Shown piece after piece: positions 34,781 to 46,186 of a DNA stretch of 64,000 nt (position 1 is its first letter; each line of letters begins with the position of its first letter). The position numbers and the translations under genes are program-made. Source of the stretch: Stenocarpella maydis (taxonomy: Eukaryota > Ascomycota > Sordariomycetes > Diaporthales > Diaporthaceae). Where the stretch lies: the NCBI GenBank assembly GCA_002270565.1, contig NQMI01000003.1, positions 427,331 through 491,330 on the forward strand, given 5' to 3'. The notes under the pieces were generated by a model. The model was not told where the DNA came from. It did no database searches and saw only the letters and a list, made by a program, of their open reading frames with translations.

Positions 34781-36265
34781 TATTAGTAGTCTTTTCTTTT
34801 AAAAATCATAGTAAAAAAAAATCCCAGGCGTAGGGTTGAACCCACGCTCTCGCTATTGTAATAAGAATAAAAGAATTGCCGTATTTATTATCAGAATCCC
34901 TATGTTGCTGTTACTTTTGGTTGTAGCAGCCCCTTTGCTAAGTTTGTTGAATATACCGTTATGCTAAGTGCCCATTAAATACAGGTACCCGGAGAGGCCT
35001 GGCGTGTTATGGTGGTCCCTGCTTCCTCTAGAAGCTAGGAGCCCATAATTATATGGTCTGGCATAATATAGTAATTTCCCTATATAAAATGTCTGCTTCC
35101 ATTAATATATACTGCCCATTTGTTATCTTTAGTACTTAAGGGTTTTAAAAGAAATGTATAATAAGGACTCATGCTTCCTTTACCTGCAGGCTATAGGTTG
35201 AATAAGGATTTGCCTGGAGCTGGAATAATAATTACTTAGACTCCCTAGAATTAGAATAATAACTATCTAGCCTTTTGGACCCCTTCTCTCTCTTTACTAA
35301 GTGTTAACAATTGATTAAATTGAGTATAGTCTAGATCAGCTGCTAATCTAATGGCAGATATTAATAACAAGTTTTAATAATAACTTAATCTATAAAAGCC
35401 CTCTTTGCCTAAGGCTATTTAGGGGAAGAATACTTAATAAAGCCCTCTCCATTAGAGGCTAATAGCAAGAGTTGGTAGGTGTGGATAAGGTAGTAGTTAG
35501 GTTAGGTAGGGATTATAGTAGATAGTAATAAATGGTATATTGGAGCCAACTTGTTAATAAAATGCATAGTAGAGTGTGTAATATCTAATGCTGCTCTTGG
35601 TAAGTATGTAAAATATATGTTAAGCAGGAGTTAAGACTGTGAAATCTTGACTGGGGACGCTTGATATACATAGCTGGCAACTTAAGTGCCTGTGGGATAG
35701 TGGTAACTCTCATTACCTAAACCCTTAGTGCATAGGCACTACTGTAAAAATCTTGGCTATAAGGTCTCGCCCTTAGGATGGATTTAAACCATATACTAGC
35801 TAATTATATAGCTCCTTAGGGTAAGATATAGGTAACTAGTTAATAGGAATCTAAAGTTTTGCTGGTTATTAGTACTATATAATCCCTTTTTATATCTTAA
35901 GGTACTTGTTAACTTCCATCTAGGGCTTAGGGTGCTGGAAAGTAGTGATTCTTCCTTTATATAGGGTAGCATTAGTATTACATTAATATATTGCTAACTA
36001 AATTGCGTTAGTTAGTTTATTACTATTAAGTATACTCTTACTAGGCAAGTTAGTATATAGCTATTCTTATAGTAATTATTATAATCCCTTATATAGTATT
36101 TAGGTAGAAGAAGGGGTTATTACTAACTAGCTATAGTCTATATATCCTTTCACCTTAATAATAAGGGTATTATTATTAATGAGGCATTCTAGCGCCTTAT
36201 TTAGTATACTCTTTATAAAGGTATCTGCTAGGTTATAATCCCTAGTAATCTACTGGATCTCATGT
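34781..36265 (-). mobile_element. AT-rich, RIP-mutated retrotransposon debris with a Copia RNase-H tail
   Basis: The stretch is strongly AT-rich and has no open frame on the plus strand. On the minus strand, codons 36258 to 36127 read the end of a Ty1/Copia polyprotein: ITRDYNLADTFIKSILNKAL, then ECLINNNTLIIKVKGYID and a stop. One TAG sits where the family has a Trp. NPAD..TK and NKALE are the typical Copia RNase H signatures. The coding part is cut off at about 36262, where composition changes abruptly to normal GC. The rest is too mutated to assign. Confidence 0.55.
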
Positions 36266-36550
36266 TATGAGCCAACACACATTGGCGACTGACTACCGCA
36301 GAAGACAACCCCGCAGGGCGGGAAACGGCTCCCGAAAAGGTTGTCCCGCCTGATCCAATCAGTAACGCCACCTTATCAGGGTTAGGGTCCGGCTCGCAAC
36401 GCTTGATTGCAAGCTATACGAGCCCGCTCAAAGGATGAAGTATCAAGCCTTGTGCAATAGCTTGATGGCTTGGTGTGCAAGCCTGCGAGCCACTAAAGAG
36501 TTGGAATATATATACGGATATAGTTATTACCATAGTAGATAGTTTTCATA
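36266..36550. other. GC-normal insert inside AT-rich DNA, possible solo LTR
   Basis: It starts around TGTTATGAGCCAACACACAT near 36263 and runs to the 360-bp repeat. The abrupt composition change on its left side and the LTR-like start suggest a later insertion that escaped RIP. I find no matching CA end with a target duplication, so the type is unproven. Confidence 0.3.
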
Positions 36551-36910
36551 GAACAGACTGAATCTATCACCAAGTTGCTTTAGAACAGTCAATTTATATC
36601 GTTTAGCAGTTTCTATGGTGTTAATAATGAAGAAGCGTGGTTGATATTGGGCGTGGAGCGTGCTTGGGTTGCTTAGTTAGCTAGGGGCTGCAGAGGCATG
36701 GGGATAAGCAGAATGCTACGCCGCAAGCGGAGTGGGCCAGCATATCTCGCACGCTTCGCGTGCGAGATACACGTCCCGCTCCGCTGATCCCTGGGCCGTT
36801 GGGTGTGCGAGTTGACGATTGGCGAGTTGACGATTGCTTCGGGCTGGCAATAGAATGTAGATACTAGGGCTGACAATTGAGCCAGCGGCCCCAAGGTCTA
36901 TTTTTATTAA
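36551..36910 (+). repeat. 360-bp dispersed repeat, copy 2
   Basis: Direct copy of 24131-24490, 12,420 bp further on, same length. It carries the same 12-bp stem palindrome, but with loop TTC instead of GAA. Confidence 0.8.
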
Positions 36911-38181
36911 CTACCTTTAGACCTAGTATGTTGATGAAGGAGAGAAGATTATTGCTAAATGGGCTGGGCATAAGACCTGTAAGATCCTTAACTTCGGCTT
37001 ACGTGTAACCTCGTTAATGGAGGCTATATGCTGCAAATTTAAGGTCTATCTTGGCTATAGGATGGGGAATGTTCTCTACTTAGTTGAGGCTGCTGATGAG
37101 ATGATTACGGATAGTTCTTATGCCCTATGTTTGGAAGAAGCCCGTTAGAAGACCTTGTTACTAGAGAAATTTAATGGGCAGAAGTAGCTGGGCAAGCTTC
37201 CACTTTAAGTCTTATGGGCGGCCCTTAAGCTACTTGCTATAATGAGAAGTTATGCAAAATGTATGCTTTAGGGGCAAATTCTATAAGGAAACTGCTTGCC
37301 TATAACTTGCATTTGCCCCATTTACACCTAGTACGGCCTACCCTGCGCAAATCGAATTGCTGACTATAAGGAAGATAGTTGTCCTCTCTAGAGAGAGAAT
37401 ATCTATAAGTCTTACTGGCTGGATCGTGACCTCTTAGTTGGAAACCCTCTCTTAGCAGTCCTCTTGCTGCAGAAGGTTACTGTAATGAAGGGAAGACCTT
37501 ATAATGAGACTATATTTGGTGTAGATGAAGATGGAATCCTTGCAACCCGTGGGAAAGCTGTAATGGGTAAGAAGATAACCTTAATAACTAGTAGTCTGGG
37601 TAGTAGGGTAGGTAATAAAATGAGGGTGATGATGGCTTCTGTGCAATGGGTTAACTTAGCATTTGAGTGGAATGATGAGACCCTTGAATTGCTGGACTAG
37701 GAGGACTCTTGTAGCAGGAAGAACTAGTGAGAAGCCGTTTGATGAGACTAGCAGTTGGCGGAAGCACTTATGGAGTGAGCGATTTGCTGGCTTCTGAAGC
37801 GACGTTTTGCAGAGACGGCCTTGCTGGTGATGATGCTATTAACCGCCAAACTAGTAGCTAAGAAGCCCTGTATGAGGGCTTGTGAGACTATTAACTAGCT
37901 GCTATAGCTAGATCTGACTGTTGATGACCTCGTTAATGACCTTGTTGGCGATAAGAAGGAGACCTAGGAGGAGATTATGGTGCTGGGGTTGGTAAGGGAG
38001 CGCCCCAGATGAGGAAATAAGTAGCAAACCACTTAGGCAGAAGTTATGATAGTAGTAATGAGGATAGATAAGGATATGTGTAGTTAATAACTGTGTTTTT
38101 CTGTTGTGTATGGCGAATTAGTGGTCTGAATTAATGTTGGCGCACTGGGGGTGTACTTGTATCTGTGTACCCTCTGTTTTC
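36911..38181 (+). pseudogene. RIP-mutated relic of an unidentified gene or transposon ORF
   Basis: AT-rich plus-strand sequence still shows coding character: KWAGHKTCKILNFGLRVTSL, then a segment rich in Leu and Glu. In-frame TAG/TAA codons sit at positions where CAG/TGG/CAA would be expected. A 78-codon open piece at 37464-37700 contains VMKGRPYNETIFGVDEDG. I do not recognise the family. Its composition matches the RIP islands elsewhere, so it is likely repetitive DNA. Boundaries are approximate. Confidence 0.4.
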
Positions 38182-41100
38182 TTATGTGCGAATCTCAGAT
38201 CTCTTGATCAGCCTCCCGATACTCCTATCCTCCCTCTTATCCGCATGATGGCTACATATTTGCTCGAGCATGTGTAGAAGGGTCTCTATACGGTCTTTGA
38301 CGGTTATGACTTCACTCAAGTCATCCTCTTTAGTCCCACCAATTGCTGCGGTAGGCCCATGAATGCGAAGCTTCAGGTTCGCTTCATGCCTCAGGGTGTC
38401 GTAAGCTCCACTCCTGCCGCTCCCATCACCAATCGGCTCCAGAAAAGGATTCTGAAATGACGAGCTGTAGTCGTTGGGTTTGGAGGACTTTGCTAAATAG
38501 AGGCGTAGAAGATGAAGAACCGTGCTGAGACCGTCCACAAGCCATGCCTTGCGAACATCGACATCGTAAAGGACGATGCATTTGTGCCCCATGTTCATCA
38601 GGCGTTGGAGGAAGTTCTTCTCATCTTTCTGCTCCACTGGTTTATCTCTTAACCCGCGTGTAAAGCTTGCACTAACGGTTACAAACTGTCCAGCCGTGAT
38701 CTGCAATCTTTCCATTGCATAACCTTCCGCTGGGGGGCGGAGGTCCGATCGTTTGATGGCATAGTCTGCATCAATAGCACCTGTAGTTGGTGTCAAGATC
38801 TTGAAAGCTGAATTTACTGCTGGAATACTGCTGAGATGCTTTTCATACCTGTCTTGTTCTCGACCTTGTTCGTCCATCTCACAACGTGGCGTGCCCGGCC
38901 AACATCCTTGGGAAAAGGGAGTAAGTCTTTCGTTGAAGCGATGAAGGGCACTCGATGATCGGAGAAGGAGACCTGAGACCGGTCCACATTGTAAATCAAA
39001 TGCCAGGTCATAATTCCATCTTGATACCCAGTCGCATAGAGAAGAGAGGAAAAGCCCATAATGACCAGGTTGAGACCAAATTGAGTCACCCGGTCTGCGC
39101 GGATGAGATCCGCCATCATGTCAAGCGGGATCTCCAGTCCAGGTTGCTTCAACTGCCGTGATGGAACGGGGTATCCAGCACTAATTTCGCAGGTTCGAAA
39201 GAGTCCATTCCAACAAGATCCGTTTGAAAGCTGTGGTTCGTGGTCGAGGGTCTCCGTTCGATATCCCACCTTAATGTTGACTGTGCCAACATGCGAGTCC
39301 GGCATGCAAAGAGAGGGATCAGTGACTCCGGTGCGTACGTCCATGCGGCAAGAATGCAGATATGTGTTTGTCGCATGCTGAGACTGCTGTGCGTCATCTC
39401 TTCTCGATGTATGAAGCGCAGTGGACATCCACATGAGCTGCTCTGCCACCTCTGCCAAGCCGTATTTCGTGCCTCTGGCTCTCACATGCACTTTGCCTTC
39501 TCTTATTTCTCCTGACACGTCTGTCTTATCTAGGAGGGTGACTAGTTTAAACAGCATTTAGCAAGGGATCTCATGATTTGTACAGTCACTGGTGAAGCTT
39601 TAACAACGTCTACTCACCCGTACGATTCTGGCCAAGAAAGCGTATCATGTCCTCCAGAAGCCCGATGATGTCCCCACCGGTCAAGGGCCACGTCTGTTCC
39701 ATGTAATCTTTGCATGAAAGTGCTTGAGCGAACTCGGCGCCGCCCGTTATCGTTATCACTCGGCTGATAGTCTCTGGACACACCCCCGAATCGTATTCCT
39801 GTTCTCGCAAGAAACGCACAAGATCCCACGGAAGCTCATAGATAGTTGTATACAAAGCCGGCGACCTCTTTCGACTGATCCGTGTCTGCTGTGGCGTTGC
39901 TTGAATGCTGTCTAAACCCTTCAGCACTGTGTTCCGGTGGTATTGTGCTTGACTACTCGAGATCTCGACGTCTACGCTTCGTTTGATGGCTGTGATGAGC
40001 CACTTGTATCCAACAAGGCTGCTTATTGTGTCCGCGGATGGCGTTAATTCTCGAATCACATCTTCTGGTTTTTTGTCTGAGACGAGGTTGTCTTCTCGAG
40101 TTAAAGCCTCTTCTTCAGGGTGTTCCAGGCTATCTCCCTGACGTGCATTACTGCTTACCCAGTTATCCACATTGGCTTTGTCGCGATAGGATTCGCCTCC
40201 GACTGTACGACTTTTTGGACTCATTTCACTTGATTCGGATTCTGTCTCGACCTCATGTCGATCCTGAGCTTGATGACATACTGCAGAAGCGATTTTCCTG
40301 GGATCAACAACTTGTCAGAAAGCTGTTCCACAACTTCCACTCAAAGAAGAGCCCTTACTTGTGGTATTTATACGCAAAGACCATCATCATCCGATGAAGA
40401 TCACTTTCATCCTCATGCCCTATCCTAATAGCGGATTCCTGGATAAGAGACGGCAGGATAGTCTCAATTGTGAGTAAATCTTCTTGGTGCACATCGCTTC
40501 GGAGACATGTTGTGATGATTTCCATGTATTGATCAGCATAAGAAGCTATGCTTCCGTCGTCTGAGAACTGGTCAAAATCTCCGAGCCTGGCGTTGTCTTT
40601 TGATTGACCTGTTTCCCGGGCAATGCTGCCAAACTTGGAAGGGGCTGTCGTGTCTGTGGTGGTGTTTGCACCGGGTCCAGAGGACACAGCATTCGTGTCT
40701 CCAATACTTGAAGGAGCGGAAGATCCAGAGCTGCTGATATCGCCAACGGAGTTTCGAGAATTCACTGCGCCATGGACAGGCTTGGGAACAGTAGAACTGG
40801 AAAAGGGGGTTTCATCAGCCGCCAAAACTTCATGCACGATAATTTGAGCGTCTGATCTTCTTGCTTTAGATGAAGTTGCAGTATGACTGTCATCTTTTTG
40901 CATTCCTGGCTTTCCTGCAACAGTGTCTTGAGAACCGCTCTGACTGGAAGTGACACTTGGTGTGCTGTTGATCAGAGGCTGGTCAAGCCCGTGGGCTTTA
41001 TTGCCAACCACTGGCTCAATGTCGGGGGTGGCTTCTGTAGAGATCGGCTGGGTCGGGTCTGGTGCTTTGTCAGGTTGATCCGTGCCAGCTCGGATGGGTG

Positions 41101-41203
41101 GCATTGACGAAACAGTATCATATCCGGGTGATACTGGGACGCTTATTCTCGAGAGCTCCTGTTGGTCGCCTTCTATACCCGCAACCTCGAATTTAGTCTT
41201 CAA
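38182..41203 (-). pseudogene. large fungal-specific domain protein, C-terminal part of a kinase fusion (or a separate downstream gene)
   Basis: Exons 40359-41203, 39618-40297, 38849-39541 and 38182-38807 join in frame (948 codons from 41203). The introns are 61, 76 and 41 nt. The first 280 residues are a Ser/Pro/Asp-rich linker. The conserved core follows: ALSCKDYMEQTWPLTGGDII, then SCWNGLFRTCEISAGYPVP, GLEIPLDMMADLIRA and IMTWHLIYN. This set belongs to a large uncharacterised family common in Sordariomycetes, often near HET or ankyrin proteins. No function is known to me. The codon at 41203 is TTG and follows a TGA at 41204-41206. The same frame continues upstream into the kinase, so the ancestral protein was probably one chain. 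If transcribed alone, the first in-frame ATG is at 41104. Confidence 0.6.
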
Positions 41204-42817
41204 TCAGTAGTCCTGCCTCTCATTGCCTCTCTCGATGATTCTGCCAAGTTCCCTTTTGAGAGTACTGGAGTCGGCACGCACTCGAGCCATTGTATCCGCA
41301 CTGTCGTCTGGGACCTCGGGTTTCATCGGATTGGGTGAGCCCAGGGCAACAACCAGAAGTTTCGTTCTGACCAGCCTGAGAAGGTCACCCAAAGCGGTTT
41401 CTCCTGCTTGGCAGTCTGATCATTGAGAGAGTAACTGCATGGTCTCAACTACTGCTCTGTGCACATATACTTTACCCTTCTCTATCTCAAAGTAATGACA
41501 TTGGCGACGGAGATCGCGCACGATCATTTCGTTGAATTCGTCAAGTCCTTGAGATCCTTTGAATAGCCACACAATGAATTCAAGTATGAGACAACCGTAG
41601 GACCAGGTATCATTGCGTCGCGACAGGACTATTCTCTCGATCTCATGTAACTCTGGTGGTTCATATCTCAAAGTCCCAAATCGTCTGTGAGTTTGTTGAT
41701 ATGCGTATCTAGACACCATTTGCTATTTTCGGGCTTGATTAGGGAGTAGAGAAATAAATACATTACAGCCCAGGCGAAGAAGCTAGATGAAAGAATGAAG
41801 AGTTTGAAACAGGACTTACGTTGTCGTTAGTGTCGTCCGGGCCTGGGTTACCAGGGGATGGTCAGTTGACTTGCTCAAACCCACATCACAGAGTTTCAAA
41901 GTCCCAACATTAACATCTGAAGAACCTGGCCGATTCCCGTTACTCCTCACGCGAAGGACGTTTTCTGGCTTGATATAGCCATGTCGGAATTTATTCTGAT
42001 GAAGTTTTTCCAACGCGTCAGCCAGTCCATAGAGCTGATGAATGACATCTTGGACCAGAGTCGGGGTGAGATTGGGCTTGTCGTAGTGGTGCCATAACTG
42101 CCGCAGATCTCCTCCATCTGCCCACTCTAACATGAGATACTGTTCAGATCCCCTACTGATGGCTGCTATGAAACTGATGATATTGCGGTGCCTGAGCTTG
42201 GTGATCTCTTGGATCTCTCTCTGCCAGAGTCGGGCGACCAGTTCTGTTTGCGCGCCTTTGTCTTCTCCAGAATGGTGGTGAATCTTCTTGATAGCTACTC
42301 GACCATCGACCTGATAGGCGTCAGCTTATGGTAAAAACATCTGCATCTTCTTGGAAATTCTCACTTGGATATCAATATGATTTCGATGCGCAGCGTGAAT
42401 CGTGACCCGGTGCACTTCACCATACATGCCGGAAGCTACATCCTCTACAGATGTGAACGGGAGAATTGCGCTGCGGTACAGTCTTATTTGGCTTTCTTTT
42501 TCGGAGAATATTGGTGCAAGGAACATCCACTGAACCTCAGAACAGAAGATGTTGGCTAGGAAATGGTTCCATGGCTTCCTGTATGTCCTGTCGGTGGGAG
42601 GGAAGAACATTGAAGGTGGCGAGGCGATGTCGTCGACCACGACAGGCAGCTTGCGGTCATCGAACCCGATGGAACGGAAACCCTTCATTGCTTCGTGAAT
42701 CTGCTGACTGTTAAGACCACGGCAGAGAGCGAGGATGGTGACCTTGTGCAGGCAGGCTCCCTTGGCGGCAGACTCACCGGTTTCGGCTGCGTAACGTATA
42801 CAGAACGTCCCGACCAA
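41204..42817 (-). pseudogene. protein kinase domain, N-terminal part of the fusion, with two in-frame TGA codons and no catalytic Asp
   Basis: Exons run about 42817-42365, 42310-41820 and from 41708. The introns 42311-42364 and 41709-41819 restore HIDIQ-VDGRVAIKK and TTLTT-YAYQQTHRRFGTLRY. Kinase signs: a Gly-rich loop in SGMYGEVHRV, the Lys in VAIKKIHH, HGYIKPENVL, CDVGLSK and RYEPPE. The catalytic-loop Asp (HGD/HRD) is Tyr (codon 41975-41977). After VETMQLLSQ the frame meets TGA 41420-41422. It continues SDCQAGETALGDLLRLVRTK, the normal continuation in this fungal kinase family, and meets a second TGA (41204-41206) where Trp is expected (RQDY-W). I find no ATG upstream of 42817 before a stop, so the 5' end is also uncertain. 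It is best read as a decaying gene. Confidence 0.65.
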
Positions 42818-44462
42818 ACATGTGTCCGGCTCTTATCGTACCAACCAACATGGAGAAACGATTATCGGATTGCAGTCCCTACAAAGGCTTTACTGCTGAC
42901 TGGCGGCTACTCATCACCAAGCGTCTTGAAGCGCCGAGTCTGTAGGTGAACTGAGAAGCACCCCGACATTCAACCGCACACGCACTGCTGTGTGCAATTC
43001 CAACCGAGAAATGCCATAATACGCACGACTGTCTAACCGCTATCTAGTAGTTAGGAAAGGTATTGCAAGGCTTGCCAACCAGGTACCTAGGTACCTCTCA
43101 TGACCTACGAGGCTGCCAGTGCGGCGCGGCTGACATGGCCAATCACGAAAGCAGCAGCGTGGGCCGCATCACAGGTATTACCACAAGACGTGGGGGAGAC
43201 GACGAGCCGACAGCCTGGTCCTGAAGTGCCTTGGGGTCGGCGCCAGGGAACTTGAATTCTTGGGCCGGCTTCTTTTCTTTTCTCTTCCTTTTTCTCGCCG
43301 ACACAAGATGGCCATCAGAACCGCCCCACAAGCTCGCAGCCTCCATGACACGCGCATGCATTGCCTTGGTCATCTCACATGCACTTGACCACCCAATTTC
43401 GATTTTTAACCATCAGGATTGTACAAGTCAGACTGGGTGTTTGTCATTGTGCACCAGCTGGGTGCTTGGAAGAATCTGTATCCAATCTGTATCTCGGGCT
43501 GCATGATCATGACCTAGGTCACATGTCGACGACGGGCTACACGAAGATACGAGGATGCCCAGCGTATCGACCAGCAGGCGTGAGTGACCAGTAGTACTCC
43601 GTGTAGCCCCAGCAAGCCTCGGGCATCGTGCCGGCACTAGCGGGTTACGAGCTGGCGATGGCACCAGAAGGCTCGTAGTGTATACGAAACGCAGGATAGA
43701 TGACACTGGCAGACTGGTAGCTTACACACGCACCATGTAACCCTGTGCCGACGGGTGGGACCCCACTTCCGGCAAGGCCAACCGAGGCAGCACTCTAGCG
43801 GGCCAAGCTTTTCTGGCTGCTAAAGTGGCCCCGTCAGCCATTCCAGCCGGCTGCGCTGCTTTGGCTAGGCTGTCCATCCCAGCCCTTATCCGGTGTCGAG
43901 TAGATTGCATTCTTAAATGTCTCTACCTGGGCTCGCTTGTTATCGCTGCTGATCCGTCCCACCGACGGAGGCGAGCCCGCCGTTGCGCTCGCAGATACCT
44001 ACCGAGAATACCTGCTGCTATGGCCTCCCCGCCAGCCCGCCTGATGATGATCTCTTCACCATATGCGGGCCCCAACCGGCTCCATTATGTGATGGGGGCC
44101 ACTCTCCGTCCCCATCTTGGTCTCAGTCATCGCCCGTCGTCCCGCAGGTGAGGTGAGCCAGCGCTATCCAGTGACGACCGAGTGCCTGCATGTATATCTG
44201 TTTGTAGCCCCCCATCCCATCCCAGTCCTTCCTCGTCTGGTCTTGGCCTAACTGTCTCTTTGTTCTCACATTGTGTCTGCACTACCTCGCTACCAGCGGT
44301 AGTAGCCTTGCATCCCCCACGCCTGACTCCCAGACAAGCCTTACCAACCTGCCTGCCCCCGGGCCACTCGAGGCTCTCCCATCTGCTCGGAATCGCACCT
44401 CACCTCTGCGGCTGGCTGCGCTTCTTCCTCTCAACCCGCCCACCAGGTTTCCTCCAGCCGAG
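42818..44462. other. intergenic, no gene supported
   Basis: GC-normal sequence between the kinase relic and the peptide gene. Open frames at 43825-44151 and 44182-44592 show proline-rich, non-conserved translations. The last 300 bases (CT-rich, TCCCATCCC-type) are the likely promoter and 5' UTR of the peptide gene. Confidence 0.4.
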
Positions 44463-44715
44463 ATGCACCTCAGAATCACAATATCAGCCGTCGTTGCCGC
44501 CGTCCTGTTCGGCAGCATGGCCTCGGCCAGTCCCGTGCCGTGCCCGGACGTCAGTATTCCCCCAACCACGTATTCTTCTTCGGTCGCATTGAAACATGTT
44601 GCTGACATACGCCTCACAGTCAAAGCGAGACCAGATCCTAATGGGGAACCTCGAGCCTGAGGCTTGCTGCTCCTACGGCATCTGCAAAGGCGACGTGGTC
44701 GTCCGGGGCGGATAA
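44463..44715 (+). CDS. small secreted cysteine peptide precursor, 60 aa
   Basis: Exon 1, 44463-44549, encodes MHLRITISAVVAAVLFGSMA, a textbook signal peptide, followed by SASPVPCPD. The intron 44550-44619 (70 nt) has donor GTCAGT, branch GCTGACA and acceptor CAG. Exon 2, 44620-44715, encodes SKRDQILMGNLEPEACCSYG, then ICKGDVVVRGG and TAA. The precursor has four cysteines (one before and three after the KR site) and a dibasic KR suited to Kex2 cleavage, which would release a peptide of about 28 residues with a CC...C pattern. The unspliced frame runs instead to a stop at 44658-44660 and loses the cysteines, which favours the spliced model. I do not recognise a named family. Secretion and role (communication, effector or other) are inference. 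Confidence 0.65.
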
Positions 44716-46186
44716 AGCCCGGCCTCCATCGACACGAAACCAAAATTCACTTCTTCTTGGGAAGCCGCAAACCCTCCTCTTGCGCTTCTTTTTTCTCTGC
44801 CCCCGCCTCCTTGGGTGGAACGGGCTCACCGACGAGGAAGCACGAACCCCACGAGCAAATGCGATGTTGCCGGGGGATTGACGGGGTTAGAGCGATCCTA
44901 ATCTCCAGCAAGATATGCATATCCACGGCGTTATCCGCTCTCAATTGGTGGCCGATGGCCCCTCTTGTGGGCCGGCCCAGACGACTTACCTTACCTTACA
45001 TTACTGCTACACCTTTCTACTCTTCACCATGACATCGGTCAAATTCGTCTTGCCGTGCAACGGCGGTAAACACTCTGCACGGCCCCTCTTCGGCCCACCC
45101 CTTTTGTGGCATTTTATGTGGACATGATTGTATTCGAAAATGCCTTCCGAGGACTCAACATGAAACTTCGTTCCTTTCCCTGGGTCAACACGGCGGGTGT
45201 CGAGGAGAAAGCTGCACAATGATCCAGAAGGATGGGGCGGGCGGTGGGGCGAGAGATACACGGTCCAAAACAAGACTGCGGCTGGAATGTGAACAGGCAT
45301 CCCTTTGTCCACCAGAGGAGGAGCACCGTGACTTCGACGAGAGTGGTTTATAGGCCAGTCAGGGCTGCTGCTTTTAATCCCGGCCCATAGAAACAGGATA
45401 ACCCCACTTTAATAGATTTCATTAAATGCCAAAGCTCGTACCAGGGATTGACTATGATAGTAGAGTTCGCACTGATAAGGCCGCCATGCTCTTCTGGTTC
45501 CCAGAAGGATTCTCTACTGGTGCGGCTAAAATGTTGCGGGACCGCCTGGGAAGGACCCAGGCGACCTCTCACATGGCAGAGCCAGACGCGGGACGCCTGC
45601 ATTATCACGCATCAAAAATACCAAAACATCGTCGAATGAGACGAGGGCCCAGTAAATTCACCATGCCCTAGACTCCATTCCAGTTACACCATCTCCGTAG
45701 TCTTGGGTCGCGCAGACTTGACTTCTGAGGATTTGCCGGCACTCTCCTGTGTTCCTACACGGGCCGAATGCAACAGTCCCCAGCCACCAGCACGCGGCCA
45801 ACTGTACGCCGTAAGCTGATACCTTTTTGGGCCCGTCCAGCGCTTTCCGGAATACCACTGGGCCGCATCTTGAGACGAGCCGCATGCAGCCACGTCTAGG
45901 CAGGTCAGTTGCTATTCGCTTGGGGGAGGGGTGGCGCTCGTCCTCTAGCAGGATCAGTGTCTCTCGTATTCCTCATGCCCAGTCTCGTGTCACCACAAGC
46001 ATCCTCAAGGTTTTTTTTTTTTTTTTTTTTTGGTTGTTGGCCCTCAGAGACTTTCCATTCCCACAAGTGATCCTGCAAAATATGTGTGTGACGCCATGTC
46101 CAGAGCCGTTGGGATTTCCCATTACTTGTTAAATCTCGGATAAGCCCAACGCCATCTCGCTGTCCACCGCTTGCTCTGAATCTTAA
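44716..46186. other. intergenic, no gene supported
   Basis: Contains a 21-base T run at 46011-46031. Open frames on both strands (45007-45312, 45426-45671, 45658-45885) have no recognisable motif. Confidence 0.45.

Noticed and set aside
34805..34860. B-box-like GGGTTCAACCC followed by a T-run on the minus strand, possible second tRNA
   Set aside because: The T-arm does not pair properly in the standard register and no matching 5' acceptor strand is present.
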